Shown: positions 9,038 through 16,711 of the stretch, piece by piece | How the letters are laid out: every line of letters starts with the position of its first letter | How positions within the stretch are numbered: the first letter of the stretch is position 1 | Assembly: GCF_004353505.1 (NCBI RefSeq) | Contig: NZ_SMNQ01000003.1 | Span: 310,001 to 374,000, forward strand | Length of the DNA stretch: 64,000 bases | Reading direction: 5' to 3' | Source of the DNA: Streptomyces sp. WAC05374 | GTDB taxonomy: Bacteria; Actinomycetota; Actinomycetes; Streptomycetales; Streptomycetaceae | Made by a program: the position numbers and the translations under genes | Notes under the pieces: generated by a model | What the model was told of the DNA's origin: nothing | The model's database searches: none | The model's input: the letters and a program-made list of their open reading frames with translations, nothing else

Positions 9038-9059
9038 CACCCCACCCTCACACGTCCTG

Positions 9060-9599
9060 TCACGCCGATGGCGGTCCTTCACCCGACCGCCATCGGCGTT
9101 CCCGTATCCCCTCCCCGCGCCGGGTCAGGCGGAAGAGGCGGATCTCGCGATCGACCCTCGCCTGGTACGCGGCGTACGGCGGCCACAGCCGCAGCGCCTT
9201 CTCCCACGCCACCTGCCGGTCCTCGCCCTTCAGCAGCCGGGCGCGCACGGGGACGGTCCGGCCGCGCCAGTGCACCTCCGCGTCCGGGTGGGCCAGCAGG
9301 TTCGCCGTCCAGGCGGGGTGCGCGGGGCGGCCGAAGTTGGAGCCGACCAGCACCCAGGTGGTCGCCGCCGGGTCCTCCGGCACACACGCCAGGGGCGTGC
9401 GGCGCTCCAGGCCGGAGCGGGCGCCGCGCGTGACGAGCACCAGCCCCGGCAGCATCCGGGCACTGGGCAGCACCCTCCCCCCGGTGAGCCGGTGGACCGC
9501 GCGGTCGAAGGCGGGGACCACGTGCGGGGCGATCCTCGCGAACGTACGGGTCGAGGAGACCCTCCGGACCAGCCGCAGCGCCGGTGACGGCCCGCTCAC
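9060..9599 (-). CDS. Deazaflavin (F420)-dependent nitroreductase-family protein
   Basis: This 179-residue protein resembles the Ddn split-barrel family, small F420H2-dependent reductases that transfer hydride to quinones, nitro compounds or enones. Typical features are LVLVTRGARSG near residue 52, ERRTPLACV, and WVLVGSNFGRPAHPAWTANL near residues 82-101. The GTG start at 9599 overlaps the stop of the acyl-CoA dehydrogenase at 9596, so the two are probably co-transcribed. A role in reducing an intermediate of the acyl-CoA pathway is plausible but unproven. The last twelve codons form one arm and the loop of a strong hairpin at 9062-9099. Confidence 0.85.
   Translation of the reverse strand: MSGPSPALRLVRRVSSTRTFARIAPHVVPAFDRAVHRLTGGRVLPSARMLPGLVLVTRGARSGLERRTPLACVPEDPAATTWVLVGSNFGRPAHPAWTANLLAHPDAEVHWRGRTVPVRARLLKGEDRQVAWEKALRLWPPYAAYQARVDREIRLFRLTRRGEGIRERRWRSGEGPPSA
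9062..9099. terminator. Bidirectional terminator embedded in the Ddn-like reading frame
   Basis: ACGCCGATGGCGGTC (9062-9076) pairs perfectly with GACCGCCATCGGCGT (9085-9099) across an 8-nt loop. It lies between the convergent tetR and Ddn-like genes. The whole 15-bp stem lies inside the final codons and stop of the minus-strand gene. Confidence 0.8.
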
Positions 9600-10753
9600 C
9601 GGGCGAGCACCCCCGCCGTCTCGGCCGCGTGGGAGCGCAGCCGGTGGACGGGGCCGAAGAGCAGTTCGTCGGCGGTCGCCCGCTTCACGTACAGGTGGGC
9701 CTCGTGCTCCCAGGTGAACCCGATGCCGCCGTGCAACTGGACGCCCTCGGCTGCGGCGGCGCCCAGCGCCTCCAGGCCCTGGGCGAGCGCCAGTCCCCCC
9801 GCCGACGGGTCCCAGGCCGCGTAGTACGCCGCCGACCGTGCTGCCTGCACCCGCACGTACAGGTCGGCCAGCCGGTGCTTGACCGCCTGGAACGAGCCGA
9901 TCGCCCGCCCGAACTGCTCCCGTGCCCGCGCGTACTCCACCGTCCCCTCCAGGACCCGGGCCGCCGCCCCGGCCGCCTCCGCCGCGAGCACGGCCGCCGC
10001 GTCCCGCCCGGTGGCGGCGAGGGCCCCCGGCACGTCCGCCCCGTCCTCGCCGAGCAACTCCCCCGTCACCTCACGCAGTTGCACGCGCGCCAGGGGTCGT
10101 GTCCCGTCCAGCGACGGCAGGCGTACGCGGGCGAGGCCGGCCGCCTCCGCGCGGACGAGGAAGAGCAGCGTCCGTGCCGCGGGGTAGCCGCCCGTGTGCG
10201 CGGCCACCACCAGCAGGCCGGCACTGTGCCCGTCCAGGACCTGCCCCACCTCCCCGTACAGCTTCCACGTCCCGTCGGCGGCCACCCGCGCCTGCACGCC
10301 GCCGGCCCGGCCGCCCCCGGCCCACTCACCGGCCCGGTTGTCGCCGGTCAGGGCGAGGGCGCGGGCCAGGGGCGCGGCGGCGAGCGCGGCGGTCAGCGAG
10401 CCGTCCGCGAGGCGCGGCAGCAGCGCCGCCCGCTGCGCCCCGGTGCCGAGCCGGGCGATCAGCGGGGCGGCGAGCACGGCGGTGCCGAGGAGCGGCGAGG
10501 GCGCCAGGGCGCGGCCGGTCTCCTCACAGGCGAGGGCGAGTTCGGTGAGGGAGCAGCCGACGCCTCCGTACACCTCGGGCAGCGCCAGCCCCGGCAGCCC
10601 GAGCCGCCGGGCGAGCAGGGCCCACAGGTGCGGGTCGTGCCCGGTGTCCGTACCGGCGGCGGCGCGGACCTGTGCGGGGCCGCAGTGCGTGGCGAGCAGG
10701 TCACGCAGGGTGCGGCGGATCTCGTCCTGCTCGGCGGTGAAGGCGGTGTCCAT
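9596..10753 (-). CDS. Acyl-CoA dehydrogenase, beta-type (FadE)
   Basis: This flavoprotein of about 385 residues introduces the alpha,beta double bond into an acyl-CoA. It has the N-terminal helical domain, ARAREQFGRAIGSFQAVKH near residue 280 and GGIGFTWEHEAHLYVKR near residue 350. That last segment is typical of subunits forming alpha2-beta2 heterotetramers in actinobacterial steroid and side-chain degradation. No partner subunit is adjacent. The closest alpha-type in the same putative regulon is at 24960-26087. ATG 10753 follows GGGGG at good spacing and lies 15 bp from an operator copy. The Ddn-like gene overlaps its stop. Confidence 0.88.
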   Translation of the reverse strand: MDTAFTAEQDEIRRTLRDLLATHCGPAQVRAAAGTDTGHDPHLWALLARRLGLPGLALPEVYGGVGCSLTELALACEETGRALAPSPLLGTAVLAAPLIARLGTGAQRAALLPRLADGSLTAALAAAPLARALALTGDNRAGEWAGGGRAGGVQARVAADGTWKLYGEVGQVLDGHSAGLLVVAAHTGGYPAARTLLFLVRAEAAGLARVRLPSLDGTRPLARVQLREVTGELLGEDGADVPGALAATGRDAAAVLAAEAAGAAARVLEGTVEYARAREQFGRAIGSFQAVKHRLADLYVRVQAARSAAYYAAWDPSAGGLALAQGLEALGAAAAEGVQLHGGIGFTWEHEAHLYVKRATADELLFGPVHRLRSHAAETAGVLAR

Positions 10754-10767
10754 GAGGGCCCCCTTTT

Positions 10768-10782
10768 CTGACGGGCCGTCAT
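10768..10782. promoter_or_regulatory. Operator CTGAC-N5-GTCAG (site 2)
   Basis: CTGACGGGCCGTCAT has arms CTGAC and GTCAT, one mismatch at the outer base. It lies 15 bp upstream of the acyl-CoA dehydrogenase start at 10753. Confidence 0.65.
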
Positions 10783-10797
10783 GCTAGGGCGAACGGT

Positions 10798-11025
10798 GAA
10801 GGATGCCCAGAGCCGTTCGGCGCGGGATGCCGGAGCCGTGCGGCGCCGGATGCCCGGAGCCGATCCGCAGGGGGGCCCTGAGCCGATCCGCGGGGGATGC
10901 TGCGGAGCGCACCGGTGGATGCCCGGAGCGCACCCGGGGGACGCCCGGAGCCGTTCGGCGGTGAATGCCCGGAGCGCACCTGGGGACGCCCGGAGCCGTG
11001 CCACGGGGGTGCCCGGAGCCCGCAT
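10798..11025. repeat. Degenerate ~22-bp tandem repeat array
   Basis: About ten imperfect copies of a unit close to GGATGCCCGGAGCCGTTCGG run head to tail between operator site 2 and site 3, in the divergent promoter region of the dehydrogenase and thiolase-like genes. Copies differ by substitutions and 1-3-bp indels, and the shared core is GCCCGGAGC. The array is read through by open frames on both strands but has no credible ribosome site, so it is treated as non-coding. Neither a CRISPR nor a transposon end fits. Confidence 0.75.
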
Positions 11026-11040
11026 CTGATGTACCGTCAG
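11026..11040. promoter_or_regulatory. Operator CTGAC-N5-GTCAG (site 3)
   Basis: CTGATGTACCGTCAG has arms CTGAT and GTCAG, one mismatch. It ends 4 bp before the ATG of the thiolase-like gene at 11045, leaving no room for a Shine-Dalgarno outside the site. The transcript may be leaderless or use the operator bases. Confidence 0.65.
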
Positions 11041-11044
11041 AAAC

Positions 11045-12172
11045 ATGCGTCGTCCCGTCGCCATCGTGGGTGTGGCCCTCTCGGACTGCGGACGCGTCGA
11101 CACGGCCACCCCCTACGCGCTGCACGCCCAGGCCGCCCGGCGGGCGCTCGCCGACTCCGGGCTCGACCGGTCCGTCGTGGACGGGCTCGCCTCCGCCGGG
11201 CTGGGCACCCTCGCCCCGGTCGAGGTGGCCGAGTACCTGGGGCTGCGGCCCCGGTGGGTGGACTCCACCTCCGTGGGCGGGGCCACCTGGGAGGTCATGG
11301 CCGCGCACGCGGCGGACGCCATCGCCGCCGGGCACGCCGAGGCCGTCCTGCTCGTCTACGGCTCCACCGCCCGCGCCGACATCAGGGCCGGGCGCCGCAC
11401 GGCGAACCTCGCCTTCGGCGCCCGTGGCCCGCTCCAGTTCGAGGTTCCGTACGGGCACACGCTGGTCGCCAAGTACGCGATGGCCGCCCGCCGCCACATG
11501 CACCAGTACGGCACCACGCCCGAGCAACTGGCGACGGTGGCCGTCCGGGCGCGGGAGAACGCCGCCCTCAACCCGGAGGCCATGTTCCGCGACCCGATCA
11601 CGGTGGACGACGTGCTGTCTGGCCCGCTGATCGCCGACCCCTTCACCAAACTGCACTGCTGCCTCCGCAGCGACGGCGGCTGCGCGGTCCTGCTGGCGGC
11701 GCGGGAGTACGTCCCCGACACCGCCAAGGCCCCGGTGTGGGTGCTGGGCACCGGCGAGCACGTCTCGCACACCACCATGTCGGAGTGGGACGACTTCACC
11801 GTCTCCCCGGCGGCGGTCAGCGGCCGGCTCGCCTTCCGGCGGGCGGGCCTCACTCCGGCCGACATGGACTTCGCCCAGGTCTACGACGCCTTCACCTACA
11901 TGACGCTGGTGACCCTGGAGGACCTCGGCTTCTGCGCCAAGGGCGAGGGCGGCCCCTACGTCGAGCAGGGCACCCTGCCGGTCAACACCGACGGCGGCGG
12001 CCTGTCCGCCTGCCACCCCGGCATGCGCGGCCTGTTCCTGCTGGTGGAGGCGGTCCGCCAGCTCCGCGGCGAGGCGCCCGGCCGCCAGGTCGAGGGCGCC
12101 CGGCTCGGGGTGGTGTCGGGGACGGGCGGCTGGTTCTGCTCGTCGGGGACGGTGGTCCTGGGGCGCGCATGA
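11045..12172 (+). CDS. Lipid-transfer/thiolase-like protein (second Ltp)
   Basis: This is a 375-residue thiolase-fold protein related to the one at 901. The region where thiolases have the catalytic Cys reads DSTSVGGATWEV (about residue 78), with no cysteine. A YDAFTYM motif follows near residue 280 and NTDGGGLSACHPGM near residue 320. It therefore looks like an Ltp-type aldolase or a degenerate thiolase rather than a normal beta-ketothiolase. Its DUF35 partner is not adjacent; the orphan DUF35 gene at 16289 carries the same operator and is the probable partner. The start lies immediately after operator site 3. Confidence 0.85.
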   Translation: MRRPVAIVGVALSDCGRVDTATPYALHAQAARRALADSGLDRSVVDGLASAGLGTLAPVEVAEYLGLRPRWVDSTSVGGATWEVMAAHAADAIAAGHAEAVLLVYGSTARADIRAGRRTANLAFGARGPLQFEVPYGHTLVAKYAMAARRHMHQYGTTPEQLATVAVRARENAALNPEAMFRDPITVDDVLSGPLIADPFTKLHCCLRSDGGCAVLLAAREYVPDTAKAPVWVLGTGEHVSHTTMSEWDDFTVSPAAVSGRLAFRRAGLTPADMDFAQVYDAFTYMTLVTLEDLGFCAKGEGGPYVEQGTLPVNTDGGGLSACHPGMRGLFLLVEAVRQLRGEAPGRQVEGARLGVVSGTGGWFCSSGTVVLGRA

Positions 12173-12179
12173 TGTCCCC

Positions 12180-12836
12180 ATGACCGACTTCCACGACACC
12201 CTCCGGTCCCTGCGCGTCTGGGACACCGAGTTGCCCGCCTTCGACCCGGACTCCGCGCCCGCCGCTCCCCTGCCGCTCTTCCATCAGTGGCTCGTGGCGG
12301 CGGCACGGGCCGGGCAGGCCGAGCCGCACACCATGGCGCTGGCCACCGTCGACGCGGAGGGACGCCCCGACGTGCGGACGGTGATGCTGCACGACGCCGA
12401 CGCGCGCGGCTGGCACTTCGCCTCGCACGCCACCAGCGCGAAGGGGCGTCAACTGGCCGCCGCTCCGCACGCGGCCCTCGGCTTCTACTGGCCGGTGCAG
12501 GGCCGCCAGGTCCGGGTGCGGGGCCAGGTCGTGACCGGCACGCCGCAGGAGGCGTACGACGACCTGCACGCCCGCTCGACGGGCGCCCTGGCCGCCGCCC
12601 TGGTGGGCCGGCAGAGCGAGGTCCTCGGCTCGACGGCCGAGCTGGCACGGGCCGGCGAGGCGGCCTGGGAACGCGCCGAGGCGGAACCGGACGCGGACGT
12701 GGAGACCTGGACGCTCTACATCCTCGAACCGTACGAGGTGGAGTTCTTCCAGGGCGACGCCCGCCGCCGCCACCTCCGGCTCCGCTACCGCCGCACCCCC
12801 GCGGGCGACTGGGAGCGCGGCCTGCTGTGGCCGTGA
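12180..12836 (+). CDS. Pyridoxine 5'-phosphate oxidase-like flavoprotein
   Basis: This 218-residue protein has the split-barrel FMN fold and the C-terminal dimerisation region of pyridoxamine-phosphate oxidases (ATVDAEGRPDVRTVML near residue 50, FYWPVQGRQVRVRG near residue 100, RRHLRLRYRR near the end). The genuine pdxH lies at 51379, so this copy is probably a paralog with another substrate. The start is 7 bp after the stop of the thiolase-like gene, so it may be co-transcribed. The tail RLRYRRTP resembles the family signature, but the usual RxH is not clear. Confidence 0.8.
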   Translation: MTDFHDTLRSLRVWDTELPAFDPDSAPAAPLPLFHQWLVAAARAGQAEPHTMALATVDAEGRPDVRTVMLHDADARGWHFASHATSAKGRQLAAAPHAALGFYWPVQGRQVRVRGQVVTGTPQEAYDDLHARSTGALAAALVGRQSEVLGSTAELARAGEAAWERAEAEPDADVETWTLYILEPYEVEFFQGDARRRHLRLRYRRTPAGDWERGLLWP

Positions 12837-12845
12837 GGACCACCC

Positions 12846-13448
12846 CTACCGGGTGGCGTACGGGCGGTCGCGGCGGGCGTCCCGGAGGACCGAGCCCCAC
12901 CAGTCGAGTTCGTCGAGCATCACCGTCGCGGCGGTCGCGTGCTCGTCGGGGTCCTTCAGGTTCCCCTCCTCGTCGAACAGCAGGTAGTAGCGCGGGAAGC
13001 TGACGTAGTCGCGGACGGTGTGGGCGTGCAGCTCGCCGAAGACCTGCTTGAGCTGCTCGATGGCGAGCAGCCCCCCGCTGGCGCCGCTGTAGCCGACGAA
13101 GCCGACGGGCTTGGCCTGCCATTCCGTGTAGTGCCAGTCGATGGCGGCCTTGAGGGAGGCGGGGAAGCTGCGGTTGTAGTCGGGCGTGACGACCACCACG
13201 GCGTCCGCCTCCCCGAGCCGGCGGGTCAGGCCGGCCATGCCGGCGGGGCGCGGCATGCCGGGGTCCATGGCCGGGGGGACGGGAGGAAGGGCGAGCGGCA
13301 GATCGGCGTCGGCCAGGTCGATGACGTCGACGTCGAACCGGCCGTGCGCCCGGGCCTGTTCGGCGAACCAGCCGGTGACGACCGGGCCGAAGCGGCTCTC
13401 CCGGACGCTGCCGATGACGACCGCGAGGCGGAGGGGCTGGGAAGACAT
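12846..13448 (-). CDS. NADPH-dependent FMN reductase family protein
   Basis: This flavodoxin-like reductase of 200 residues has the phosphate-binding loop IGSVRESRFG near residue 12, TPDYNRSFPASLKAAIDW at about residues 88-105 and GYSGASGGLLAI near residue 119. It belongs to the NAD(P)H:FMN/quinone reductase group. The ATG at 13448 follows AGGAG. It is divergent from the XRE regulator at 13597, which is likely to control it. Quinone detoxification is a common role in this family but is only inferred here. Confidence 0.88.
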   Translation of the reverse strand: MSSQPLRLAVVIGSVRESRFGPVVTGWFAEQARAHGRFDVDVIDLADADLPLALPPVPPAMDPGMPRPAGMAGLTRRLGEADAVVVVTPDYNRSFPASLKAAIDWHYTEWQAKPVGFVGYSGASGGLLAIEQLKQVFGELHAHTVRDYVSFPRYYLLFDEEGNLKDPDEHATAATVMLDELDWWGSVLRDARRDRPYATR

Positions 13449-13583
13449 GGCGGGGCTCCTCGGAAGGTTCGGTGGGGTGACCGGCGCGGTCACGTCCTCC
13501 AACCTGCCGGGGCGGGCGGGTACCAGGAAGGCCGGGCCGAGACTGGTAGTGACGGGGCCACGATCCGCGGCCGCGCCCGCTGC

Positions 13584-13589
13584 TAGCGT
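13584..13589 (+). promoter_or_regulatory. -10 element of a leaderless promoter
   Basis: TAGCGT lies 7 bp before the GTG at 13597, and no Shine-Dalgarno precedes that GTG. Transcription should start at or next to the start codon, giving a leaderless mRNA. The -35 is not obvious. Confidence 0.4.
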
Positions 13590-13596
13590 CGGCCGG

Positions 13597-14448
13597 GTGA
13601 GCGACAACGAACTGGGGCTGTTCCTGCGTACGCGCCGCGAGGCGGTCACGCCCGCCGAGGTGGGCCTGCCGGCCGGGTCGCGCCGCCGCACCCCGGGACT
13701 GCGCCGGGCGGAGCTGGCCACCCTGGCCGGGGTGAGCGTCGAGTACGTGACCCGTCTGGAACAGGGCCGCGACCGGCACCCGTCGCCACAGGTCGTGGCC
13801 GCGCTGGCGGAGGCGCTGCGGCTGACGGCGAGCGAGCGGATACACCTGCACCGGCTGACCAAGAACCAGGGCGGAGGGCTCTGCACGGGCGGGGCGGCAC
13901 CGGCGCTGACGGTGCGGCCGACCGTACGGGCCCTGCTGGACCGCCTGGAGCCGGCCCCGGCGGTGCTGGTGAACCGGATCGGCGACCTGCTGGCCTGGAC
14001 GGACGGGTACGACCGGCTCGCCCGGCCCGTGGGGCTGCTGGACGGCACCCCGCCGAATCTCGCCCGGTTCGTCTTCGGCGACGAGCGGGCGCGTGCCACC
14101 TTCCCCGACTGGGACCGGGTCGCCGACGAGCAGGTCGCCGCGCTGAAGCAGGGCCCGTTCCGGGTTGACCCGCATGTGGCGGCGCTGGCGGACGAGTTGA
14201 CCGTGACGGCCGGTGCGGAGTTCACCGGCCGGGTGGAGCGGCTGCCGGGGCTCCCGGCGGCGACGGGCATCACCCGGTTCGCGCACCCGGAGGCGGGGGC
14301 GCTGCGGCTGGCGTACGAGACGCTGGAGCTGCCCGCCGACGACGACCAGCGGCTGATCGTCCACCTGCCCGCCGACGATGCCACCGCCTCGGCCCTGGAC
14401 GGGCTGACCGGGCGCCGCCCGGGCGCCCTGCGCGCGGTGTCGGGCTGA
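13597..14448 (+). CDS. XRE-family regulator with MmyB-type ligand domain
   Basis: This 283-residue protein has an N-terminal helix-turn-helix (about residues 8-75; GLRRAELATLAGVSVEYVTR) and a C-terminal MmyB-like PAS fold (about residues 95-270; LVNRIGDLLAWTDGYDRLA). In Streptomyces such regulators sit divergent to short-chain or flavin reductases and control them. Here the FMN reductase at 12846-13448 has that arrangement. GTG 13597 is the most likely start, used without a leader. The ligand is unknown; fatty acids bind some family members. Confidence 0.88.
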   Translation: MSDNELGLFLRTRREAVTPAEVGLPAGSRRRTPGLRRAELATLAGVSVEYVTRLEQGRDRHPSPQVVAALAEALRLTASERIHLHRLTKNQGGGLCTGGAAPALTVRPTVRALLDRLEPAPAVLVNRIGDLLAWTDGYDRLARPVGLLDGTPPNLARFVFGDERARATFPDWDRVADEQVAALKQGPFRVDPHVAALADELTVTAGAEFTGRVERLPGLPAATGITRFAHPEAGALRLAYETLELPADDDQRLIVHLPADDATASALDGLTGRRPGALRAVSG

Positions 14449-14517
14449 CCGGGCGGAACCCCGCGGGCCGTCCGCGCGTCGACAGGTATGACCGCACACC
14501 GAGCAGGGGGAGAAGGC

Positions 14518-15177
14518 ATGACCGTCACGCTGGCCGAGGACATCGCACTGCTGTCGCTGGACGACGAGTCGGGCGCCGCGAAGGAACGGCAGTCGGCCGG
14601 CTGGGCGGTGGCGGGCGGCATCCTGCTGGAGCTGGCCATGGCGGGGCGGGTGACCGTGGCCGACGGCCGCCTGGAGGTGACCGACACGACGCCCACCGGC
14701 ACCGCCCTGCTGGACGGCCGCCTCGAGCGGCTCGAGGAGTGGACGCGGCGCAAGAGCCGGCGCAAGGTGGCCGACTGGCTGACCAAGGACCAGTCCAAGG
14801 CGGTCGCCGCGACGGTGGAGAGCCTGTGCGCGCGGGGCCTCGTCACGGAGGAGCGCGGCAAGGTGCTCGGGCTCTTCCCGGTGCGCCGCTACCCCGAGGC
14901 GGACGGTTCGGTGGAGCGCGAGCTGCGGGCCCGGCTGACGTCGGTGGTCGTGCACGGCATGGAGCCGGACGACCGCACCTCCGGGCTGGTCGCCCTGCTG
15001 CACGCCGCCAAGCTGTACCGGCTGGCATTCCCGGACGTTCCCCGCAAACTGGTCGCGCCCCGCATGGCGAAGATCGCCGACGGCCAGTGGGCGGGTGACG
15101 GCGTGCGCGAGGCCATCCGGAACATGCAGGCCGCGATGGTGGCGGTCACGGTGGCCACCACCGTCACGGTGCTCTGA
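14518..15177 (+). CDS. GPP34 (GOLPH3-like) family protein
   Basis: This 219-residue protein has the GPP34/GOLPH3 fold: MTVTLAEDIALLSLDD at the N-terminus, a helical core with LLDGRLERLEEW near residue 65 and LVALLHAAKLYRL near residue 160. Eukaryotic GOLPH3 binds phosphatidylinositol phosphate. The actinobacterial proteins are membrane-associated and their function is not known. ATG 14518 follows GGGGGAGAAGGC, a clear ribosome site, so the upstream in-frame ATG at 14488 is not used. It ends 21 bp before the next gene. Confidence 0.88.
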   Translation: MTVTLAEDIALLSLDDESGAAKERQSAGWAVAGGILLELAMAGRVTVADGRLEVTDTTPTGTALLDGRLERLEEWTRRKSRRKVADWLTKDQSKAVAATVESLCARGLVTEERGKVLGLFPVRRYPEADGSVERELRARLTSVVVHGMEPDDRTSGLVALLHAAKLYRLAFPDVPRKLVAPRMAKIADGQWAGDGVREAIRNMQAAMVAVTVATTVTVL

Positions 15178-15198
15178 GCCGCCTCGTACGCTTCAGCC

Positions 15199-15507
15199 AT
15201 GTCCGTCAACATCACTTTTACGCTCGCCGTCACCGGCTTGAAGGACGAGGCACAGGCGCGGGAGGTGGTGCGGTCCCTGGACGAGGTCATGGAGGACGAG
15301 CGCGTCCAGGACCAGGTGAACCTCGGCGTCGCCTGGGACGAGGACGGGACGGCCTTCGTGTCGGGCGAGACCGACTTCCCGCTGAGCATCACCCGCTTCC
15401 ATCTCTGGCAGCCGCAATTCGAGAGCTATGTGAAGTTCGCGGTCGACGAGGTCGCACCCGAGGCGAAGCTCACCCTCGACTGGGGATACCCGGACCTCGA
15501 ACGCTGA
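15199..15507 (+). CDS. Conserved hypothetical protein, 102 aa
   Basis: This small acidic protein starts 21 bp after the GPP34 gene. It has no signal peptide or membrane segment. The sequence alternates strands and helices (NITFTLAVTGLKDEAQAREV at the start, FPLSITRFHLWQPQFES near residue 60). I do not recognise a family. Orientation and spacing suggest a possible unit with the GPP34 gene, although the gap could also hold a promoter. Confidence 0.7.
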   Translation: MSVNITFTLAVTGLKDEAQAREVVRSLDEVMEDERVQDQVNLGVAWDEDGTAFVSGETDFPLSITRFHLWQPQFESYVKFAVDEVAPEAKLTLDWGYPDLER

Positions 15508-15522
15508 CCGGCCATGGGATAG

Positions 15523-15552
15523 CTTGAACGCGTTCAATTGAACGCGTTCAAG
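15523..15552. promoter_or_regulatory. Tandem 14-bp palindromes (30-bp palindromic operator)
   Basis: TTGAACGCGTTCAA occurs twice back to back (15524-15537 and 15538-15551), and with the flanking C and G the whole 30-bp block is a perfect palindrome. It ends 14 bp before the ATG of the membrane protein at 15567 and abuts its Shine-Dalgarno. Two regulator dimers could bind side by side. No adjacent regulator gene is seen. Confidence 0.75.
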
Positions 15553-15566
15553 CCAGGAGGGTTCCC

Positions 15567-16232
15567 ATGGGGCCAGTGAGTACGCGCGTGCACGGGCTCC
15601 GGCGCGCGCTCGCGGCGGGCGCGGTGATCGCCACCCTGCCGGGTCTTCTGCTGACGCTGACCAGCTACGTCTTCCCGCTGCACATCCTGACGGCCCTGTC
15701 CGTGATGGTCCCCCTGTTCCTGCCGCGCCGCCCCACGGCCTTCACCCGCGCCTGCGCGATCACGGGACTGTTCCTCCTGGCGTGGGGACTTCTGGGCTTC
15801 CTGGCCGGCATGTTCGTCTTCTGGCCGTCCGCCCTGCTCCTGCTCCTGGCCGCCTTCGCCGATCCGCGCAGACGGCCGGTCACCGCGAAGGTCCTGGGCA
15901 CGGCGGGCGGGCTGGTGATGGCGGGGCTCCTCACCGCCACCGGCCTGTTCGTCTGGCGCATCCACGCCGCCCCCGCCATGGCGGAACCCCACACCTACCG
16001 GGCGGTGACCGATCCCGACGCGTTCTACGACGAGCTCGGGAACCACGACGCACACCTGAAGCGGTACGGGGCGACCAGCGTGACGGGCACCGCGCACGAG
16101 GACGAGCACTACCTGGACGTCCGCTTCCCCGACGGCCTCCCCGAGGAGCGGCGGGCGGCCCTGAAGCGGGAGATCGAGAGCCTCCCGGGCGTCACCCGCG
16201 TCGACCTCTGCCCGGTCCGCGACTGCGGCTGA
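15567..16232 (+). CDS. Membrane protein of unknown function
   Basis: The 221-residue protein has a short basic N-terminus and four hydrophobic segments: about residues 15-35, 40-50, 62-98 and 110-130. It ends in a hydrophilic domain of about 90 residues, probably external, with two C-terminal cysteines (LCPVRDCG). AGGAGGG precedes the ATG. The 30-bp palindrome upstream implies tight transcriptional control. I do not recognise a family; the C-terminal part could be a small alpha/beta domain. Confidence 0.75.
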   Translation: MGPVSTRVHGLRRALAAGAVIATLPGLLLTLTSYVFPLHILTALSVMVPLFLPRRPTAFTRACAITGLFLLAWGLLGFLAGMFVFWPSALLLLLAAFADPRRRPVTAKVLGTAGGLVMAGLLTATGLFVWRIHAAPAMAEPHTYRAVTDPDAFYDELGNHDAHLKRYGATSVTGTAHEDEHYLDVRFPDGLPEERRAALKREIESLPGVTRVDLCPVRDCG

Positions 16233-16288
16233 CGCCGCCGGTTCAGTGGTGGGCGAGTTCGTCGACCCGGTGCCGCTGCACGAGGTGG

Positions 16289-16711
16289 TCATGGCGCAGT
16301 CGTGCGTGGCGCGCGGGGGATGAAGACCGGCACGATGACCTCGCCGTCCGGCTCCGCGCGGAAGGCGACCGTGAGGGCCATGCCGATGCGCAGGTCCGCC
16401 TCCGGGCAGTCGACGACCTCGGTCATCATGCGCGGGCCCTCGGCGAGGTCGACGACGGCCGCCGTGTAGGGCGTACGCCCGGCGAAGGGGGCCAGGTCGT
16501 TGCGGTGGACGACCGACCAGGTGTAGAGCGTGGCGCGGCCGCTCGCACGCTCCCAGGTGACGTCGTCGCTCCAGCAGTGCGGGCAGAATTCGCGCGGGTA
16601 GTGGTGGGGCCGTCCGCAGGCGCCGCACCGCCGGATCAGGAGCCGGCCCTCGGCCGCGGCGTCCCAGTAGGGGCGGGTGAAGGCGTCGATGTCGGGCCGG
16701 GCGGGGTTCAT
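16289..16711 (-). CDS. DUF35 zinc-ribbon/OB-fold protein (second copy)
   Basis: This 140-residue protein has a zinc ribbon at about residues 26-45 (RRCGACGR, then CPHCWSDD) and an OB-fold. It is an acyl-CoA-binding partner subunit of the ChsH2 class. Its ATG overlaps the stop of the DoxX gene (ATGA), so both are translated from one transcript under operator site 4. No Ltp gene is adjacent. The lone Ltp at 11045 belongs to the same putative regulon and is the likely partner. Confidence 0.85.
   Translation of the reverse strand: MNPARPDIDAFTRPYWDAAAEGRLLIRRCGACGRPHHYPREFCPHCWSDDVTWERASGRATLYTWSVVHRNDLAPFAGRTPYTAAVVDLAEGPRMMTEVVDCPEADLRIGMALTVAFRAEPDGEVIVPVFIPRAPRTTAP

Noticed and set aside
10798..11025. 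Tandem repeats as a CRISPR array
   Set aside because: Repeat units are contiguous and degenerate, with no unique spacers and no cas genes nearby.
11956..15003. A 1015-codon open frame on the minus strand
   Set aside because: It runs across well-supported genes on both strands, has Arg/Pro/Ala-rich composition typical of the wrong frame in high-GC DNA, and has no ribosome site.
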